Of a stretch of DNA of 64,000 bases, positions 43,127-54,760 are shown piece after piece (position 1 is the stretch's first letter; each line of letters begins with the position of its first letter). Under the pieces are notes generated by a model. It did not search any database and was not told the origin of the DNA. It saw nothing but the letters and a program-made list of their open reading frames with translations. A program made the translations under genes and the position numbers. Origin of the DNA: Pollenia angustigena (taxonomy: Eukaryota > Arthropoda > Insecta > Diptera > Polleniidae). The stretch spans positions 91,709,285 through 91,773,284 of the forward strand of contig OV884056.1 of NCBI GenBank assembly GCA_930367215.1. The letters run 5' to 3'.

Positions 43127-43592
43127 AGGGGTGTGCTGGAAATCTGAAACGTAAAACGCAAGAATTTTAAAAGTCGTTTTTAATAAGATTTCTGGAATAA
43201 AAGATTTTTATGACAAATATTATACAAATATTTCTCTATTAAACAGAATTTTATAACAAAAATTATAAAAATTAGATTAAAAGTGTTTTAAAAACAACTT
43301 CCAAATTCTGGGGTCTAATTACCGCATACGATATCGAGCAAAATTGATCGAAATTTTTTATTTTGGTATTATGACTCTCGATATCGCATGAAATGGATCG
43401 TAATTTGAGATGATAGCATTCGATATCGAGTAATTAAAGACATTACATCTTTCTAGTTTTCATTCGATACGTCAGAGTCTATCGTATGCAGAAAAATATG
43501 ATAGTTTCCTCGATACGATAGCTTACTAGATATCGAATGCGGTAATTAGACCCCTGGCGTTTAACGCTTACGATTTCCCTGATTAATACCTT
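43127..43592. mobile_element. MITE with AGGGGTGTG ends, interrupted
   Basis: It begins AGGGGTGTGCTGGAAATC and continues as a partner of the intact element at 58561-59067, in the opposite orientation. It is cut after CTTCCAAATTCTG by the MITE at 43311-43553 and resumes with GGCGTTTAACGCTTACGATT, which corresponds to GCGTTTTCGATTTCC of the intact copy. The far end is diverged. Confidence 0.65.
43311..43553. mobile_element. MITE with CGATATCGA-rich inverted ends (copy 3)
   Basis: GGGTCTAATTACCGCATACG and the inverted GCGGTAATTAGACCC-type end are flanked by CTG on both sides (43308-43310, 43554-43556). It interrupts the AGGGGTGTG element, whose intact relative is at 58.6 kb. Confidence 0.8.
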
Positions 43593-44067
43593 TCTTTAGA
43601 TATAAATTAGTATTTTTTGTGACACGCCCACTCCTCCAATCCCGCCCATATTTGAAGAGGTTGTGTATTGATAACCCAGCTGTGTTTACCACATTTATCT
43701 TACCGTTCTTTAGATATAAATAAATCTATTTTATGCCTCTCTCACTTCTCCACCTTCGCCCACAGTTTGTTAGATGTTGTCTTTTGATAACTAAGACGTT
43801 CTCCAAATATATAGAAACCTTTAATGTCTTTGTATGGAAAGTGACACGCCTACTTCTCCAATTCCGTCCACATTTTGTAAGAATGTTGTGTATTGCCAAC
43901 GAATATGCTTGTCGTTCTCCAGATATTTTTAAAAAAATAAAGAATTTATGGGTAAAATTAGAGGCAGTCGTGGTTTTTTGCGTATCGGTTACGTTCTGAT
44001 AATCGCAAAATGCTTAACATTTGCGATTAAAATAACAAAACTATGCTCAAGGGAACTTGAATATGTT
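43593..44067. repeat. Tandem ~110-bp blocks of the fly dispersed repeat type
   Basis: CTCCAATCCCGCCCATATTT (about 43632), CTCCACCTTCGCCCACAGTT and CTCCAATTCCGTCCACATTT begin successive blocks, each followed by 'ttgtgtattg.. gataac'. The same block occurs at 7950 (CTCCAATCCCGCCCACATTT). The 88-codon frame here is a by-product. Confidence 0.65.
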
Positions 44068-46537
44068 TAACCAAGTAAGAAAATATAGTCTGCCAAGCCC
44101 GATCGTATGATAACCTACACCGCAGTATATAAAAACAATTTTTGCGAGTGTACCCTTTATGGGACCAGCCTGTTATGAGGTTAAAATTCATGTAAAAGTT
44201 CTTTGTGCAGAATATTATTTAGATATCTTCATCTACATATGGATGTTTCCACAGAAAATGACCCCTTATAGCTCAAAAATTAAATTCTTATTTTGAATTT
44301 ATTTCTCCGCAAATATTATACAAAATAAATGTATCTGGCATTTTCCGAAAGATTAACTTTAATTGTCTTTATACTAACAAAAATATTTTTTTGTTACCCA
44401 TAATAAATTAGGGAATGGTAAACGGATTCTAAATCGATTTTCGATTTTTCGATCGACTTTTCTTATTTCAATTTTTGAAATCGATTAATCGTACCTCAAA
44501 ATCGATTTCAAAATCGTTTAAGATAAATTTGCAAAAAGTAAACCATATATTGCAAAGGGTACATACATTTCACATATTAAAATTGTGTTCTAGATTAAAA
44601 TTATAAAAAATATTAAGAAGTTTTGCAATATTTTTAATAACAAATTATATACATTTCAGAATATTGCAATTAATGCGGATAAATTATTTTCTGTTTGGCA
44701 CTCTTAATCCACGACTTAATCTTTTTTTAATTTGCGAAAAAATATGCCGCCAAAAAGTCGTGGATCATTTCTTTTTTAAAACCTTTTCTTTAGCTTCACT
44801 TCGGAAAATCAAATCTTGTAAAGTTAATTTAATCGCCTTATACTCAATGCAAATGGATGAAACTTTGCAGGCATACATATTTCCGATGACAATTCACGAA
44901 TACATGGGCCTAGCCGGGATAAAATCTAGGGGGGGGGGGGGGGGGATAAAAATTTTTTTTTTTGGTAAAATGCTTTTTTGACAGCCTTTTACTCAATGCA
45001 AATGGATGAAACTTTGAAGGCATGCATATTCCCGATGACAATACACGAATACATGGGCGTAGCCAGGATAAAATTTAGGGGGAGAGGAAAATTTTTTTAA
45101 ATGTTCTTTTTTAAGAAAAGCGTTTCTTAAAAATTTTTTTTTTAAATGTTCTTATTATTTCTTTCTTTAGTCCTATTTTCATCCATACATGATCTAGAAA
45201 ATAAATCCGCTATCATATTAGAGTTACTAAAAAATTGCATTTATATATATTCCAGAGCATTTATTTTGCAAAAATCTAAAGTATTTACATACAAAGATGA
45301 TGTACTTGGCAAAAGAAAAAATTTGATACCCATATTGCCCTATTAAAAACGAAATATTAAAATATGTTAATTTGGCATTTTTATTACAAACAACCCCGAA
45401 CAAAAAATTCAAAACCCGTTTTTTTACAGAAAATCCTTAAATCAAACTGGTCCAGCTCACGAGAGGTCAAAGCTGGAGCCGAAATATTTAAAATGTCAAC
45501 TTAAAAAAGTACAAGGTTCATTTTTAGGAGGGTACATCGAGAACGAATTATGCTTCCATACAACTTGAGTAGCTCTAACGTACACTCAAAAAAAAAATTC
45601 GAGTTGTATCGTGAATCCACATATTTAATCGGCTTAATAGAAATTTAAATTAAGAATTACCAAAATTTTGATAAAAATAAAATAATCGAGTTAAAAAGCC
45701 CAATAATCGATTTCAGTATAAAATCGCATATGTAAATTCGATTTTCGATTGGAATCGAAATCGATTTACCATTCCCTATAATAAATGAATTTAGACACAA
45801 ACAACTTTTAACTTTTTATAATGTAGCGACCGTTACTTTTAAAAAATTTCTTTGTTTTGAAAATAAATCCATTCCTTAAACAAAACATTTCAAAGAATTT
45901 AATCAGATATTTTACTTGACATATCCTGTGCAAAATTTTACAATACATGATGTTTGTTTCCGACATTTGAAAACAGCACGTTTATAAAGTAACGACCGTT
46001 ACTTTTTTAATGGTCAAAAAAAGTATTGAAATTAAATTTATTATGAACTCTTTCGGTTGCTACCTTTCTTAAGTCTATAATGGAGCAATCCTCGTGGCAT
46101 ATTTGGGTAGGTTACAATTATATTTAAAAAATCTCCGAAAATCGGTAACGACCGTTACTTTGGAAACACCCATATATAAAATTTTAGGATGGGGGTTTAT
46201 ATGGCACCTAGATTTAATTTTGGAGCTACCAGGACAAAATTTTGTTATAGATAGTAGCAATCGTAAAAGCCCAAAGACCCTATTTCAATAAGCTTGGCCC
46301 TTTTAGAACCTATGTACCAAATTTCATCAAATCATCTTCAAAATTGCGACTTGTACTTTGCGCACAAGGTTAACATGTGCAGCCAGCCAACCGGACGGAC
46401 ATCGTAAGGTCGACTCAGAAAGTGATTCTAAGTCGATCGGAATACTAAAATGTGTGTCTAGGACCAATATTTTAAGGTGTTGCAAACATCAGCACAAATG
46501 CATAATACCCTCTCCACTATTGTGGTGTGGGTATAAA
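44068..46537 (+). repeat. AGTCGG-hairpin dispersed repeat, interrupted by a hAT element
   Basis: It starts AAGTAAGAAAATATAGTCTG and ends in AATACCCTCTCCACTATTGT followed by GGTGTGGGTATA. The middle is displaced by a 1.37-kb hAT-type element at 44409-45778. The right part includes CAGCCAACCGGACGGACATC and AAGTGATTCTAAGTCGATCG, as in the copy at 25.5 kb. Confidence 0.75.
44409..45778. mobile_element. hAT-type element with TAGGGAATGGTAAA ends
   Basis: Inverted ends TAGGGAATGGTAAACG and TAGGGAATGGTAAATCG are followed on both sides by AATCGATTTTCGATT-like blocks. An exact 8-bp duplication TAATAAAT lies at 44401-44408 and 45779-45786. Inside, a block of about 110 bp (CTCAATGCAAATGGATGAAA to GGATAAAAT) is duplicated at about 44846 and 44990, and a run of 14 G follows the first copy. 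The 105-codon frame across it is not convincing as a gene. Non-autonomous. Confidence 0.85.
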
Positions 46538-47164
46538 AACTATGGCAGATCGCAAGCAAAACGCACGAGTTTCAAAACACCATAAAGTAAATCTGGCATT
46601 TTGCGATTTCAAATCGTGCGATTGTCAGAAGGCTTATTCTGAATTGCGATGCGAAAATCAATGCGATGCGCAAATTAAATACGAAAGAAAATTGGTATTC
46701 TGTAAGACTTTCGCAATCGCAGTCGCAATTCAAATCGTGGCAACGCTGCTCAAATAAACGTCAGTGTCAATAAACGTCAAATTTAAAATAAATAAATTGT
46801 TTATGTTTGGCTGTGAAAATTGTTTATAAAATTTATCCAGAACAACGTTACTCTTACGTAAATCATGCGTTGTAATTATAATTATATAACTTCAATCATT
46901 GGTAGTTGCTAAAAATACGGTGTTAAAATGAAACAGAAAATTTGTCAAACTATGTGTAATGATGATTTAAAGAAATGTTGGCTTTTGTTATTTGTTCGTT
47001 TTGTATAAACATATAAAAAGGAAACGCTGTGTACGTTGATGGAATGTTCGCTCTGTTAATTAATAGCTAATACTTAAAACCGGAGAACAGTTTTAATTTT
47101 ATCAAGTTCATCCGCTACGCAACGTCACGTTTACGTAAGAGTACCTATTAACACATAAGCTTGG
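46538..47164. other. Probable repeat-derived sequence, no gene
   Basis: 46540-46760 holds CTATGGCAGATCGCA and TTTTGCGATTTC..ATCGTGCGATTGTCAG, both also found at 56.2-56.46 kb, so it is another dispersed element. The rest shows nothing recognisable. Confidence 0.4.
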
Positions 47165-47167
47165 TAA

Positions 47168-47564
47168 GTGTCGGTTCACGCACGTCAAGTTTGGCTCGTC
47201 AAGTCGTAAGTTTTTAGGAGAGGGGTTATTCTCTTTTCCCTAGTCTGTGCTCATACGGCTCTTGTCTTATTGACATGATTGCTACTTTATAGGCGAGAGG
47301 GACGAGGGGAAAAGAAACGAGTACACAGATGCATGAACTGTCTTTACGTTTTGCTTTTTCATTCGTTGTTTAATTTTGTTATTGTTTTCAACACCAAAAA
47401 AAGCACATGTCGTCAACATGACATGAATCATTTGAACGCCAATTCATGTTCAAAGAAGAAAAAGGAAGAATCTTGTCAATAAGACATGAGCCGTATGAAC
47501 TCAGACCTACTCTCCTAAAAGCTCAAGACTTGACGAGTCAAACTGGACGTGTGTGAACCGGCAC
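47168..47564. mobile_element. Harbinger-type MITE, interrupted
   Basis: Ends GTGTCGGTTCACGCACGTCA and GTGCCGGTTCACACACGTCC (complement) are inverted, flanked by TAA at 47165-47167 and 47565-47567. An uninterrupted 142-bp copy is at 54616-54757, which proves that the segment 47243-47505 is a later insertion. The TAA duplication suggests PIF/Harbinger. Confidence 0.85.
47243..47505. mobile_element. Palindromic MITE inside the Harbinger-type MITE
   Basis: GTCTGTGCTCATACGGCTC and the inverted end GAGCCGTATGAACTCAGAC are flanked by CTA (47240-47242, 47506-47508). It is the same family as 4110-4378, sharing CGAGTACACAGATGCATG and AACATGACATGAATCATTTG. Confidence 0.85.
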
Positions 47565-48831
47565 TAAGGAAATTTCGGGGATTTAATTTTCGGAATTTCG
47601 GAATTTTCGAAACCCAGTCCCGATTGGCCTTTCTTGTTTCCGGTATATAAAAAAAAGTCGGAATAATTAAAACACTTATTGCTGACTCCACTTACCTTTT
47701 TTTTATTGAAACTATGAATATAAAAATGTTTGTTTTTTTTTTTTTTAATAAAATGCTTGCATTATTTTGATTATTAATTTTTTTTATTTAAAAGTTTTTT
47801 TTCACTGGGACGACATAAAATGTTTTAATGTTGTATGTTTGTAAGTATGTATGTATATGTAATTGTTGCACGTGTTTTAACAATTTTTACTATTTTTTAT
47901 ATTTTTTTTCTTGTGTTAATTAATTCTATTACAATTATTAAGTTTTATTTCTTGTTAATTAAATTCAAAATATCTTGTAGTATGCTGGGATTATGATAAA
48001 AACAAAATGGGAAATTTTTTTTATATAAAAAATGCATCAACAAATTTTAAAAATTATGTCCTGTTTGTATTTTGAAAAATAAAAAAAATTGAAGTCCTTT
48101 CCATTTTATTAACTTTGTTATTTTCGTTTTAGATGTTTGTAAATATATTTAATTTGTTTTTAATTAAATGTTTTTTTTTTTGGTTTTTTTATTAGTTTTT
48201 TTTTTATTAAATAATTATTTAAATATAATGTTATTATATAAGTTAATATGTATATATGTATGTATTTATAAATCACTAGCAATTGATAATTTTCCTTTTC
48301 CTTTATAACTTAATATTTCTTATTTTTTTTTTGTGTAATTGTTTTTTTTTTACTTGCAACAAACTCACATATATTTTGGGAGACTCTAAATTGCTTAAAC
48401 ATCGAATTTCGGAAACAAAGGTTTTATCTACAAATTGAAATAACATTTTTCAAAATGATATATGAGTTTGAATGAAAGCCAATGTAAAACACAGCTTAAC
48501 AAAAGTTAAAAATGATAAAAAATATAAATAACAAATAAATCGTCAAGCTAGAGGTCCTTCCTTATCTATTTTATAATTAAAATCGTATTGAGTAGAATAT
48601 AAAAAAATATACCAGTTTTTAAGTACTAATTTTGTAAGAAAAAAGTAAATAACTTGATTTTCAATACAAAATTGAGAATAATTAATTTAAGCATAGTTTT
48701 AAATTGGATTTTTTTTTATTTTCTTACTAGAAAAACAAAAAAATTGAAATTTTGCATTTTTGTTTCTGTCATTCTGGCAACATTTGTAATAGAATAAAAG
48801 TCCAAAACGTGTTTTAAATGATTTCGTTTTT
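47565..48831. other. Very T-rich sequence, no gene recognised
   Basis: Long runs of T (47705, 47725, 48170, 48190, 48330, 48350) and a GTATGTATGTATA tract near 47850. It could be a 3' untranslated region or intron, but no exon is visible. Confidence 0.4.
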
Positions 48832-49337
48832 ATACCCACACCACAATAGTGGAGAGGGTATTATGCATTTGTGCCGATGTGTGTAACGCCTTAAAATATT
48901 GGTCCTAGACCCACCTTAAAGTATACCGATCGACTCAGAATCACTTTCTGAGTCGAACTAACGATGTCCGTCCGTCTGGCTGGCTGGATGTCCATGTAAC
49001 CTTGTGCGCAAAGTACAGGTCGCAATTTTGGAGATAATTTGATAAAATTTGGGACAAAGGTTCTTAATGGCACAAGGACCAAGCCTATTGAAAATGGGCC
49101 AAATCGTAGGACCACGAGGGAAGATAGGGAGAAATTTCTTCCTCTCAGAAACTATCAAACCGATTTTAATGAAATTTAAAACTTACATAGAACCATATCT
49201 TCATGGACACAAAAGGGATGTATTTTTTAAAAAATAGGACCACGAGGGGAGATAGGGCCAATTTCTGCCTCTCAAAACATAGATAGATCCATATCTATAT
49301 GGACACATAAGCTATACAGTTTTTCAAAAATAACGTA

Positions 49338-50312
49338 TGGTGAATAAAATACGAACAATTATAAAATTGTGGATTTCGCGTAATGTGAAGAAGCCAAATC
49401 CGGCCAAAAAACTATTTTTTCTTTTCTGTGGTATTTTTCGATAAAATTGCTAAGTGCTGGTACACATTTTTCATTATAAACTTGGGCATTCACAGCTAAA
49501 CCACCTTTAATAAAAACTGGTTCACTGATGCCACGTTCGCTTATGGCTAACCACAACAGAACTTTACCTGGAAACTTTGTCTTCCGTATAAATTTAGCTT
49601 TTTCAGGTGCTTTGCGACTGGAAGACTCAAAATAATATTTTGGCTGCCTTCGACGGTAAAATATGACTCATCATCCATCACGCATTTGTATTCTGATGAG
49701 CAAGAAAAGTAATTTCTGGACAGCTCGCGTAGTCTGCATTTAATAACCTTTTGTTGTTTTTCAGTGGTAAATGGTGCGATTTTTTTCTTCTTTTTCTCGA
49801 CTCCCATCGATTCTAAATATTTTTTTATTGTATTTTTATCACATTTATATTTTTTACCCAATTGGCGATAGGACTTTGCACTGCAACCTGATGTCTCAAG
49901 TTTTAGTTTGGACCGAACTTTAGAGTCTTGCAAACTACATTTCCGACCTGATCCACATTTTCTTTCGATCGATTTGTTATTCTTATACAAGTTTATTGTC
50001 TTGTAGATAAACGCTTTTTTGAAACCCATGTCTTTAAAATGGCTAAAAATTTCACTTTTGGTTTTTTTTGGATTTTCTTCACAAAATTTACAAATTAGTT
50101 TGCGACGGTTGAGCTCGTTTAGTGACATTTTTAAAACTAATTATTAACTTACCAGACCAATCTAAGTTTTTTTTTAATAAATATATTGCACAGTTAAATT
50201 TACCGTATATATTTTTTTTGCACAGTTAAATTTACCGTATATATTTTTTTTGCAAGTGTCATGTAACTTTTTTTTAACAACAGTGTTGGACTTGTTCGTA
50301 TTTTATTCACCA
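49338..50312 (-). mobile_element. Tc1/mariner-type element, truncated
   Basis: 21-bp inverted ends TGGTGAATAAAATACGAACA and TTGTTCGTATTTTATTCACC (plus the final A) are exact. The left end follows TA. The expected TA on the right is not seen, so that flank has changed. It carries one broken transposase gene. A 32-bp unit (CACAGTTAAATTTACCGTAT) is duplicated in tandem at about 50190-50250. The interrupted repeat around it has an intact relative at 25.6 kb. Confidence 0.85.
49359..50128 (-). pseudogene. Tc1/mariner-family transposase, frameshifted and 3'-truncated
   Basis: The first frame (50128-49547) has N-terminal helix-turn-helix character (KSEIFSHFKDMGFKKAFIYK, then SAKSYRQLGKKYKCDKNTIK) and the first catalytic aspartate in KCVMDDESYF. 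Near 49570 the frame shifts. The second frame (to 49359) continues with AISERGISEPVFIKGGL, then KIVFWPDLASSHYAK, which holds the second catalytic aspartate. The protein ends at the left terminus, so the third acidic residue and the NPP/P-x-LNPIE-like region are missing. Cleavage activity is not expected. Subfamily placement within IS630-Tc1-mariner is open. Confidence 0.85.
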
Positions 50313-50488
50313 CAAGGGGAGGTAGGGGGCAATTTCTGGCCCTCACAAACTTTTAACCCGATTTTAATTAGTTTTATAATCATAGATAAATCCATATTTA
50401 TATGGACATATAAGCACGATGTGTTTTTTAATACTGTGGTGTAGGGTATCATATGGTCGGGCTTGACCGACTATACTTTCTTACTTGT

Positions 50489-52137
50489 TATTTATGTATA
50501 CATACATTTATATAAAATCAAGCATCTGGTTTGTGTTTTGGAAAACAATCCAGGGGTCAATTTACGGTATTCGTTTTTGATCGAAATACCGATTTAAATT
50601 GTATTGTAAATTCGATCCATATTGAATTTCGTAAATTGTCGAAAGTACATTCCTAGACATCGTCCAGACTTGGAATTTTTGTTGAAGCAATTCTTGAGTT
50701 TATTGGTAGAAGGGAGGGAGCAGATTAAGGAGGGGTACTCAGTTTCATGTACTTTTAACTTGAAGTCAGCTGTTGGTTTTTAGGTGTTTTTGTATTTATT
50801 TATGGATAAAATATAAAAAAGAGAAAAGGAAAGGCAAAATACAAGAACTGCAAAACTTAAATTTCATAGTCTGAACACTAGAGTTGTCAACCGATTAAGA
50901 ATAATTCGATTAATCGATCAAACAAAAACAAGCTCTTGTTCGAATAATTTTAAAATGCCGATTTTCGAATAACGAATAAATCGATTAAATTATGTCGATT
51001 AATCGAAAAAATTTTTTTTTTATTAAAACATAAATTTATAATAAAAGACATAAGAAATAATAGCTTAGAATTTGATTTACGCTCATACGTTTTTAGCGAT
51101 TTTATACAAAATGTAGGAAAGCTAAACAATATTGTAGATATAGTCCTGCTTGTAACTAATCTCAATGTTTAGTGAGCAAAAACCGTGTTGAGTATTCATA
51201 GTATTTCAAAAATGTATTTATGCTCCTATTAAACAAATCTTTGACCAACAATTGTAACAGCTGTTTTCTTTTTAAATCAAAAATGTTTCAAGAAATGGGA
51301 TCTTTCACTCTCGAGTGAAAAACTTAGAAATAAAAAAAAAGCTAAAAAATACAGAGCTGTTATTGTATTATACATATATATTTTGTAAATTACGTTCGTA
51401 CGCTTTTGATGTACAAATAATATAGAAAAGAAAACTTTTCCTATAATTTTTTTTCGATTCGATAGCATTTGGGTAGCTCTATGTTTAGTGCAAAAAATGG
51501 AATTCTTCTAGTTTAAGTTTTCATAATAAGAGTTATAAACGTCTGGTCACGAACGTACAAAAAATAGAAGTCAACTTTGGCTGACAGTAGTGAAATGTAA
51601 AAATCTGCGCAATGGAACGGAATATTCAAAAGTGATTAATTTATTTTAAAAGTGTATTAATGTAGGTCTCCATCCAGTATTTACAAAATAAAATATCTCT
51701 CTTGGTTTTTGTTTAATTGGCTTATTTACCGCGAACGTACGATTTTTCCATATGTTTTTTTATTATTATCACCACGCATTTTCCTATAAATGTCTTCAAA
51801 TTTCCTTAACAAAAAAACTTAATACTCCTTTGGCAATTGATTGTAATGGAGAGATTATGAAGAATGAGTGTAAAGCTAACATATTTCATGCATGCAAAAT
51901 AAGTATATAAAAATGTCTTTAGAAGTAGAAAATACAGAAAAATATAAAATTTTCCAGTTTCCAGCCGAATTTCGTTAAGTAAAACAGCTGAGATATGCTA
52001 TGAAACCATTCTTTTATAAGAACAAAGACTTTTTTATAATAATAAACAATAAAAGAAAGACACCGTTCTTGTCGTACTGTCTGTCTTATCTAATAAATAA
52101 TCAATTTAATTCAAATGTCAAAAATAGGACAATTTAA
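50489..52137. other. No supported gene
   Basis: A+T-rich sequence with ATTAATCGATTAA-like text near 50900-51005 (possibly an old MITE end) and short frames without content. Confidence 0.4.
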
Positions 52138-52286
52138 GACCCCTTTCACACTCGGCAAGTTACTTGCGCAAGTCTCTTGCGCAACTCTTGGTTTGTAGAC
52201 GTCAGCGGTAAGATCGGGGTAAGGAAAAAAACTTTTGTACAAACTTTGTTGTTGTCGGCAAGTAACTTGCCGAGTGTGAAGGGGTC
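52138..52286. mobile_element. 149-bp MITE with GACCCCTTTCACACTCGGC ends
   Basis: GACCCCTTTCACACTCGGCA and its inverted partner TGCCGAGTGTGAAGGGGTC are exact over about 20 bases, and AAGTTACTTGC continues the pairing. No clear duplication. Confidence 0.8.
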
Positions 52287-52315
52287 CAACAGCAAAACTT
52301 GCAACAATAGAGTTA

Positions 52316-52611
52316 GAGGGAGTTTACACGGTGTCTATTCAGACATGTCTGACAAACACGTTTGCTTTGTTTGTAGGCGATCGGGGTAGAGAAGAAAGAG
52401 GGGTTGCCAAACAGACATGAAATGAGTTTTCAAGTTTGTTTATATGAATTTCCATGTTTTTAATTTGTATGTATATGTATATTAGACTATAATACATGAA
52501 AACAGACATGTTTGGAAAGACATCGTGAAAAGACAATAGGTTTTTGGAAGCATGTTCAAAAGAGAATGTCAAAAACAGACATGTCTGGAAAGACTCCGTG
52601 TAAACTCCCTC
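52316..52611. mobile_element. Harbinger-type MITE with GAGGGAGTTTACACGG ends
   Basis: Inverted ends GAGGGAGTTTACACGG are exact on both sides, followed by GTCT..AGACATGTCTG. TTA flanks both ends (52313-52315, 52612-52614), as in PIF/Harbinger elements. 296 bp, non-coding. Confidence 0.88.
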
Positions 52612-52614
52612 TTA

Positions 52615-54097
52615 ATCTAAAATTTAAAAAATTGTTCTCCCAATTACTAAAAAAAAAAATGAAAAAGTAAATGAGCGCCGTACAAGCAAAAACTAGCAAG
52701 TATTCAGCTGTAAGATACGAGATTATTTCTGTCTGAATTTTATTCTATTGAACTATTTATTTTTTAGAAAAATAAATATTTTGTTATTTTAAAACTTTTA
52801 ATTTAAGAATAATAAACTATTTCTATTCGTTAAGGGGGGCCCAAACAAAGTTGAAACTTTTATGAAATTATGGGTATAATGTATGACCGATCTCCATAAG
52901 TTTATCGTCCTAAAAATTTTCTCAAATCATCTCCTCCGGGGCGCTACCATATAAATTTGGCGGCTTATTCAATTCTTAAACTTGGCTTCTTTAACACCTA
53001 GGAGCTGCAAGACATGCCAAATGTATGACCGACCCCACTTCGTTTTTCATTTCGGACACTTGTATTTTAGCTGGTAAAGAGCAAATCTTGGGTTGCCAAA
53101 AATAGCATGCGCCAAAGGAAGACTCAAAAGCATTGCGGATGCCTTTTAGGGGCTTTTATTATCATCTACCTCGATATATTTATCACCATCAATATCCTTC
53201 AAGTTGCTCTCTTTTCCGCTGTACTCTTCGGAAGATTAATCGATCGTGTGATCAGAATAACATAACACTGTCGTTTTTATTTGAAGAAAAAATGTGTTTG
53301 CGAAATTTTTTATTTAAATAATTTTTGTCAAAATGTGCAAGAAACGATAGAAAACGGAAGTTTTGTATTTTAATATCATTTTTTTTTAATAATTTCTTTA
53401 TTTATTTATCTTTTTGAAGCATTTATTCTTGTTAGTTTCAACAAATGTCACTTCACAAGGAATCCTACTTTCTACCACTGTACTTGTGTTCAAGTCTAGC
53501 CGGTCACTTGGTGAAATCTCTCTCAATGGAGCTTCGAAGTTATTAATTAGTAAACAAAAAAATTCCGTTAAAAAAAAATAACTAAAGATAGTATTTAACA
53601 AAGTTCGATCGATTTAAATTGAACAATAGGTGAGTTTGAGTACTTTTACAGTAAAATGCAGTAAATGAGTAAACTTGAAAATTTTCTCTCGCAAAAAGCT
53701 GTTGTCAAAAAAGTACGCGAACGCAAAATTTGTAAAAATTCGTAAAATAGGCAAATAATTGAAGTGTTGAAAAACATTGACACTTTTGACTACTTAACTC
53801 GTTTTCTTATCGGTACTCGATAAAATACTTTTTATAACACGAACATTTTTGGAAAATACAAACAAACTATTTTATGTAATCTTTCATTTTTGTTTGTTTT
53901 TTATTTTATTTGATTTTACTAATTTGTAGCGGGTTAAATTATTTAAAAGAACATGAATAATTTTTTTGCTATTGATTACGTAAGTACCCAAATACTTCAC
54001 ACTTTTACAACTCTAAAAAATTAACATAACAAAAAAAATTTCAAAAGTTTATATTTAGCCAAATAAATGCTTCACAAACAAGTTTAATTAATTTACT
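52615..54097. other. No supported gene; left half of a possible larger element
   Basis: TACAGTAAAATGCAGTAAAT near 53650 is mirrored by ATTTACTGCATTTTGTGTAC at 54455 and related text to 54550, so 53630-54550 may be one old element. Nothing else recognised. Confidence 0.35.
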
Positions 54098-54233
54098 GCC
54101 TGTTTAACGATATCGAACGTCATCGTTCGCATAGAAAATTACATTTAAAACAAAAACAAATGTTCGAATTTTGTTTTTGTTTTAAATGTAATTTTCTATG
54201 CGAACGATGACGTTCGAAATCCATGAACAGGCT
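54098..54233. mobile_element. Perfect-hairpin MITE
   Basis: CGAACGTCATCGTTCGCATA and the following 30 or so bases are repeated as their exact reverse complement after about 10 bases. Outer ends GCCTGTT and AACAGGC pair too. Confidence 0.85.
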
Positions 54234-54615
54234 GTAATATTTTTCACTTTTTGTTTTGGTTTAATTTTTATTTCAACTTTTCTTTTATTTAACATTTTTT
54301 TCACAATTTGTATGCTTTTTATTTGTTACTTTTGTTTGTTTACCTTTTGAAACATGTTTTTTTGATTGCCAAATTTTACTGCAACAATTTCTGCAGTAAA
54401 AATTTGTAAATACTCAGACAAGAACTGTGACTTTTCGCTCTCAATTTATGTTCTCATTTACTGCATTTTGTGTACTCGAACGCAATTTCGTAAAATGCAG
54501 TAAAGTTTAGTAAAAAAATAGTAAAAACTTTTGTGTTCTCGAACGCAACTAATGATCCCCAAAGTGTAAAACTATCGTTTTATGGTACTTCAGTATGGAA
54601 ATTGGAAAAAAGTAA

Positions 54616-54757
54616 GTGCTGGTTCACACACGTCAAGTTTGGCTCGTCAAGTCTTGAGTTTTTAGGAAAAGGGGGAAAAGAAATGGCATTCTCTTTTCCC
54701 TTCTCTCCTAAAAGCTCAAGACTGGACGAGTCAAACTTGACGTGTGTGAACCGGTAC
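54616..54757. mobile_element. Harbinger-type MITE, intact copy
   Basis: GTGCTGGTTCACACACGTCA and its inverted end TGACGTGTGTGAACCGGTAC are flanked by TAA at 54613-54615 and 54758-54760. 142 bp. Same family as the interrupted copy at 47168. Confidence 0.88.
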
Positions 54758-54760
54758 TAA

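Larger units (their letters stand above)
48832..50488 (-). repeat. AGTCGG-hairpin dispersed repeat, reverse, interrupted
   Basis: It begins TACCCACACCACAATAGTGG and GAGGGTATTATGCATTTGTG and ends GTGGTGTAGGGTATCATATG with the hairpin CGGGCTTGACCGACTAT. It is the reverse complement of the 25484 copy. A Tc1/mariner-type element at 49338-50312 splits it between CTATACAGTTTTTCAAAAAT and CAAGGGGAGGTAGGGGGCAA. Confidence 0.8.

Noticed and set aside
49049..49237. Short ORFs in the AGTCGG-hairpin repeat (also 25871-26128 and 48891-49158)
   Set aside because: The same text appears in every copy of the repeat with frame-breaking differences, so it is not coding.
53630..54550. Single large transposon bounded by GCAGTAAAT words
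   Set aside because: The mirrored words are not at clean ends and no target duplication was found; mentioned only as a possibility.
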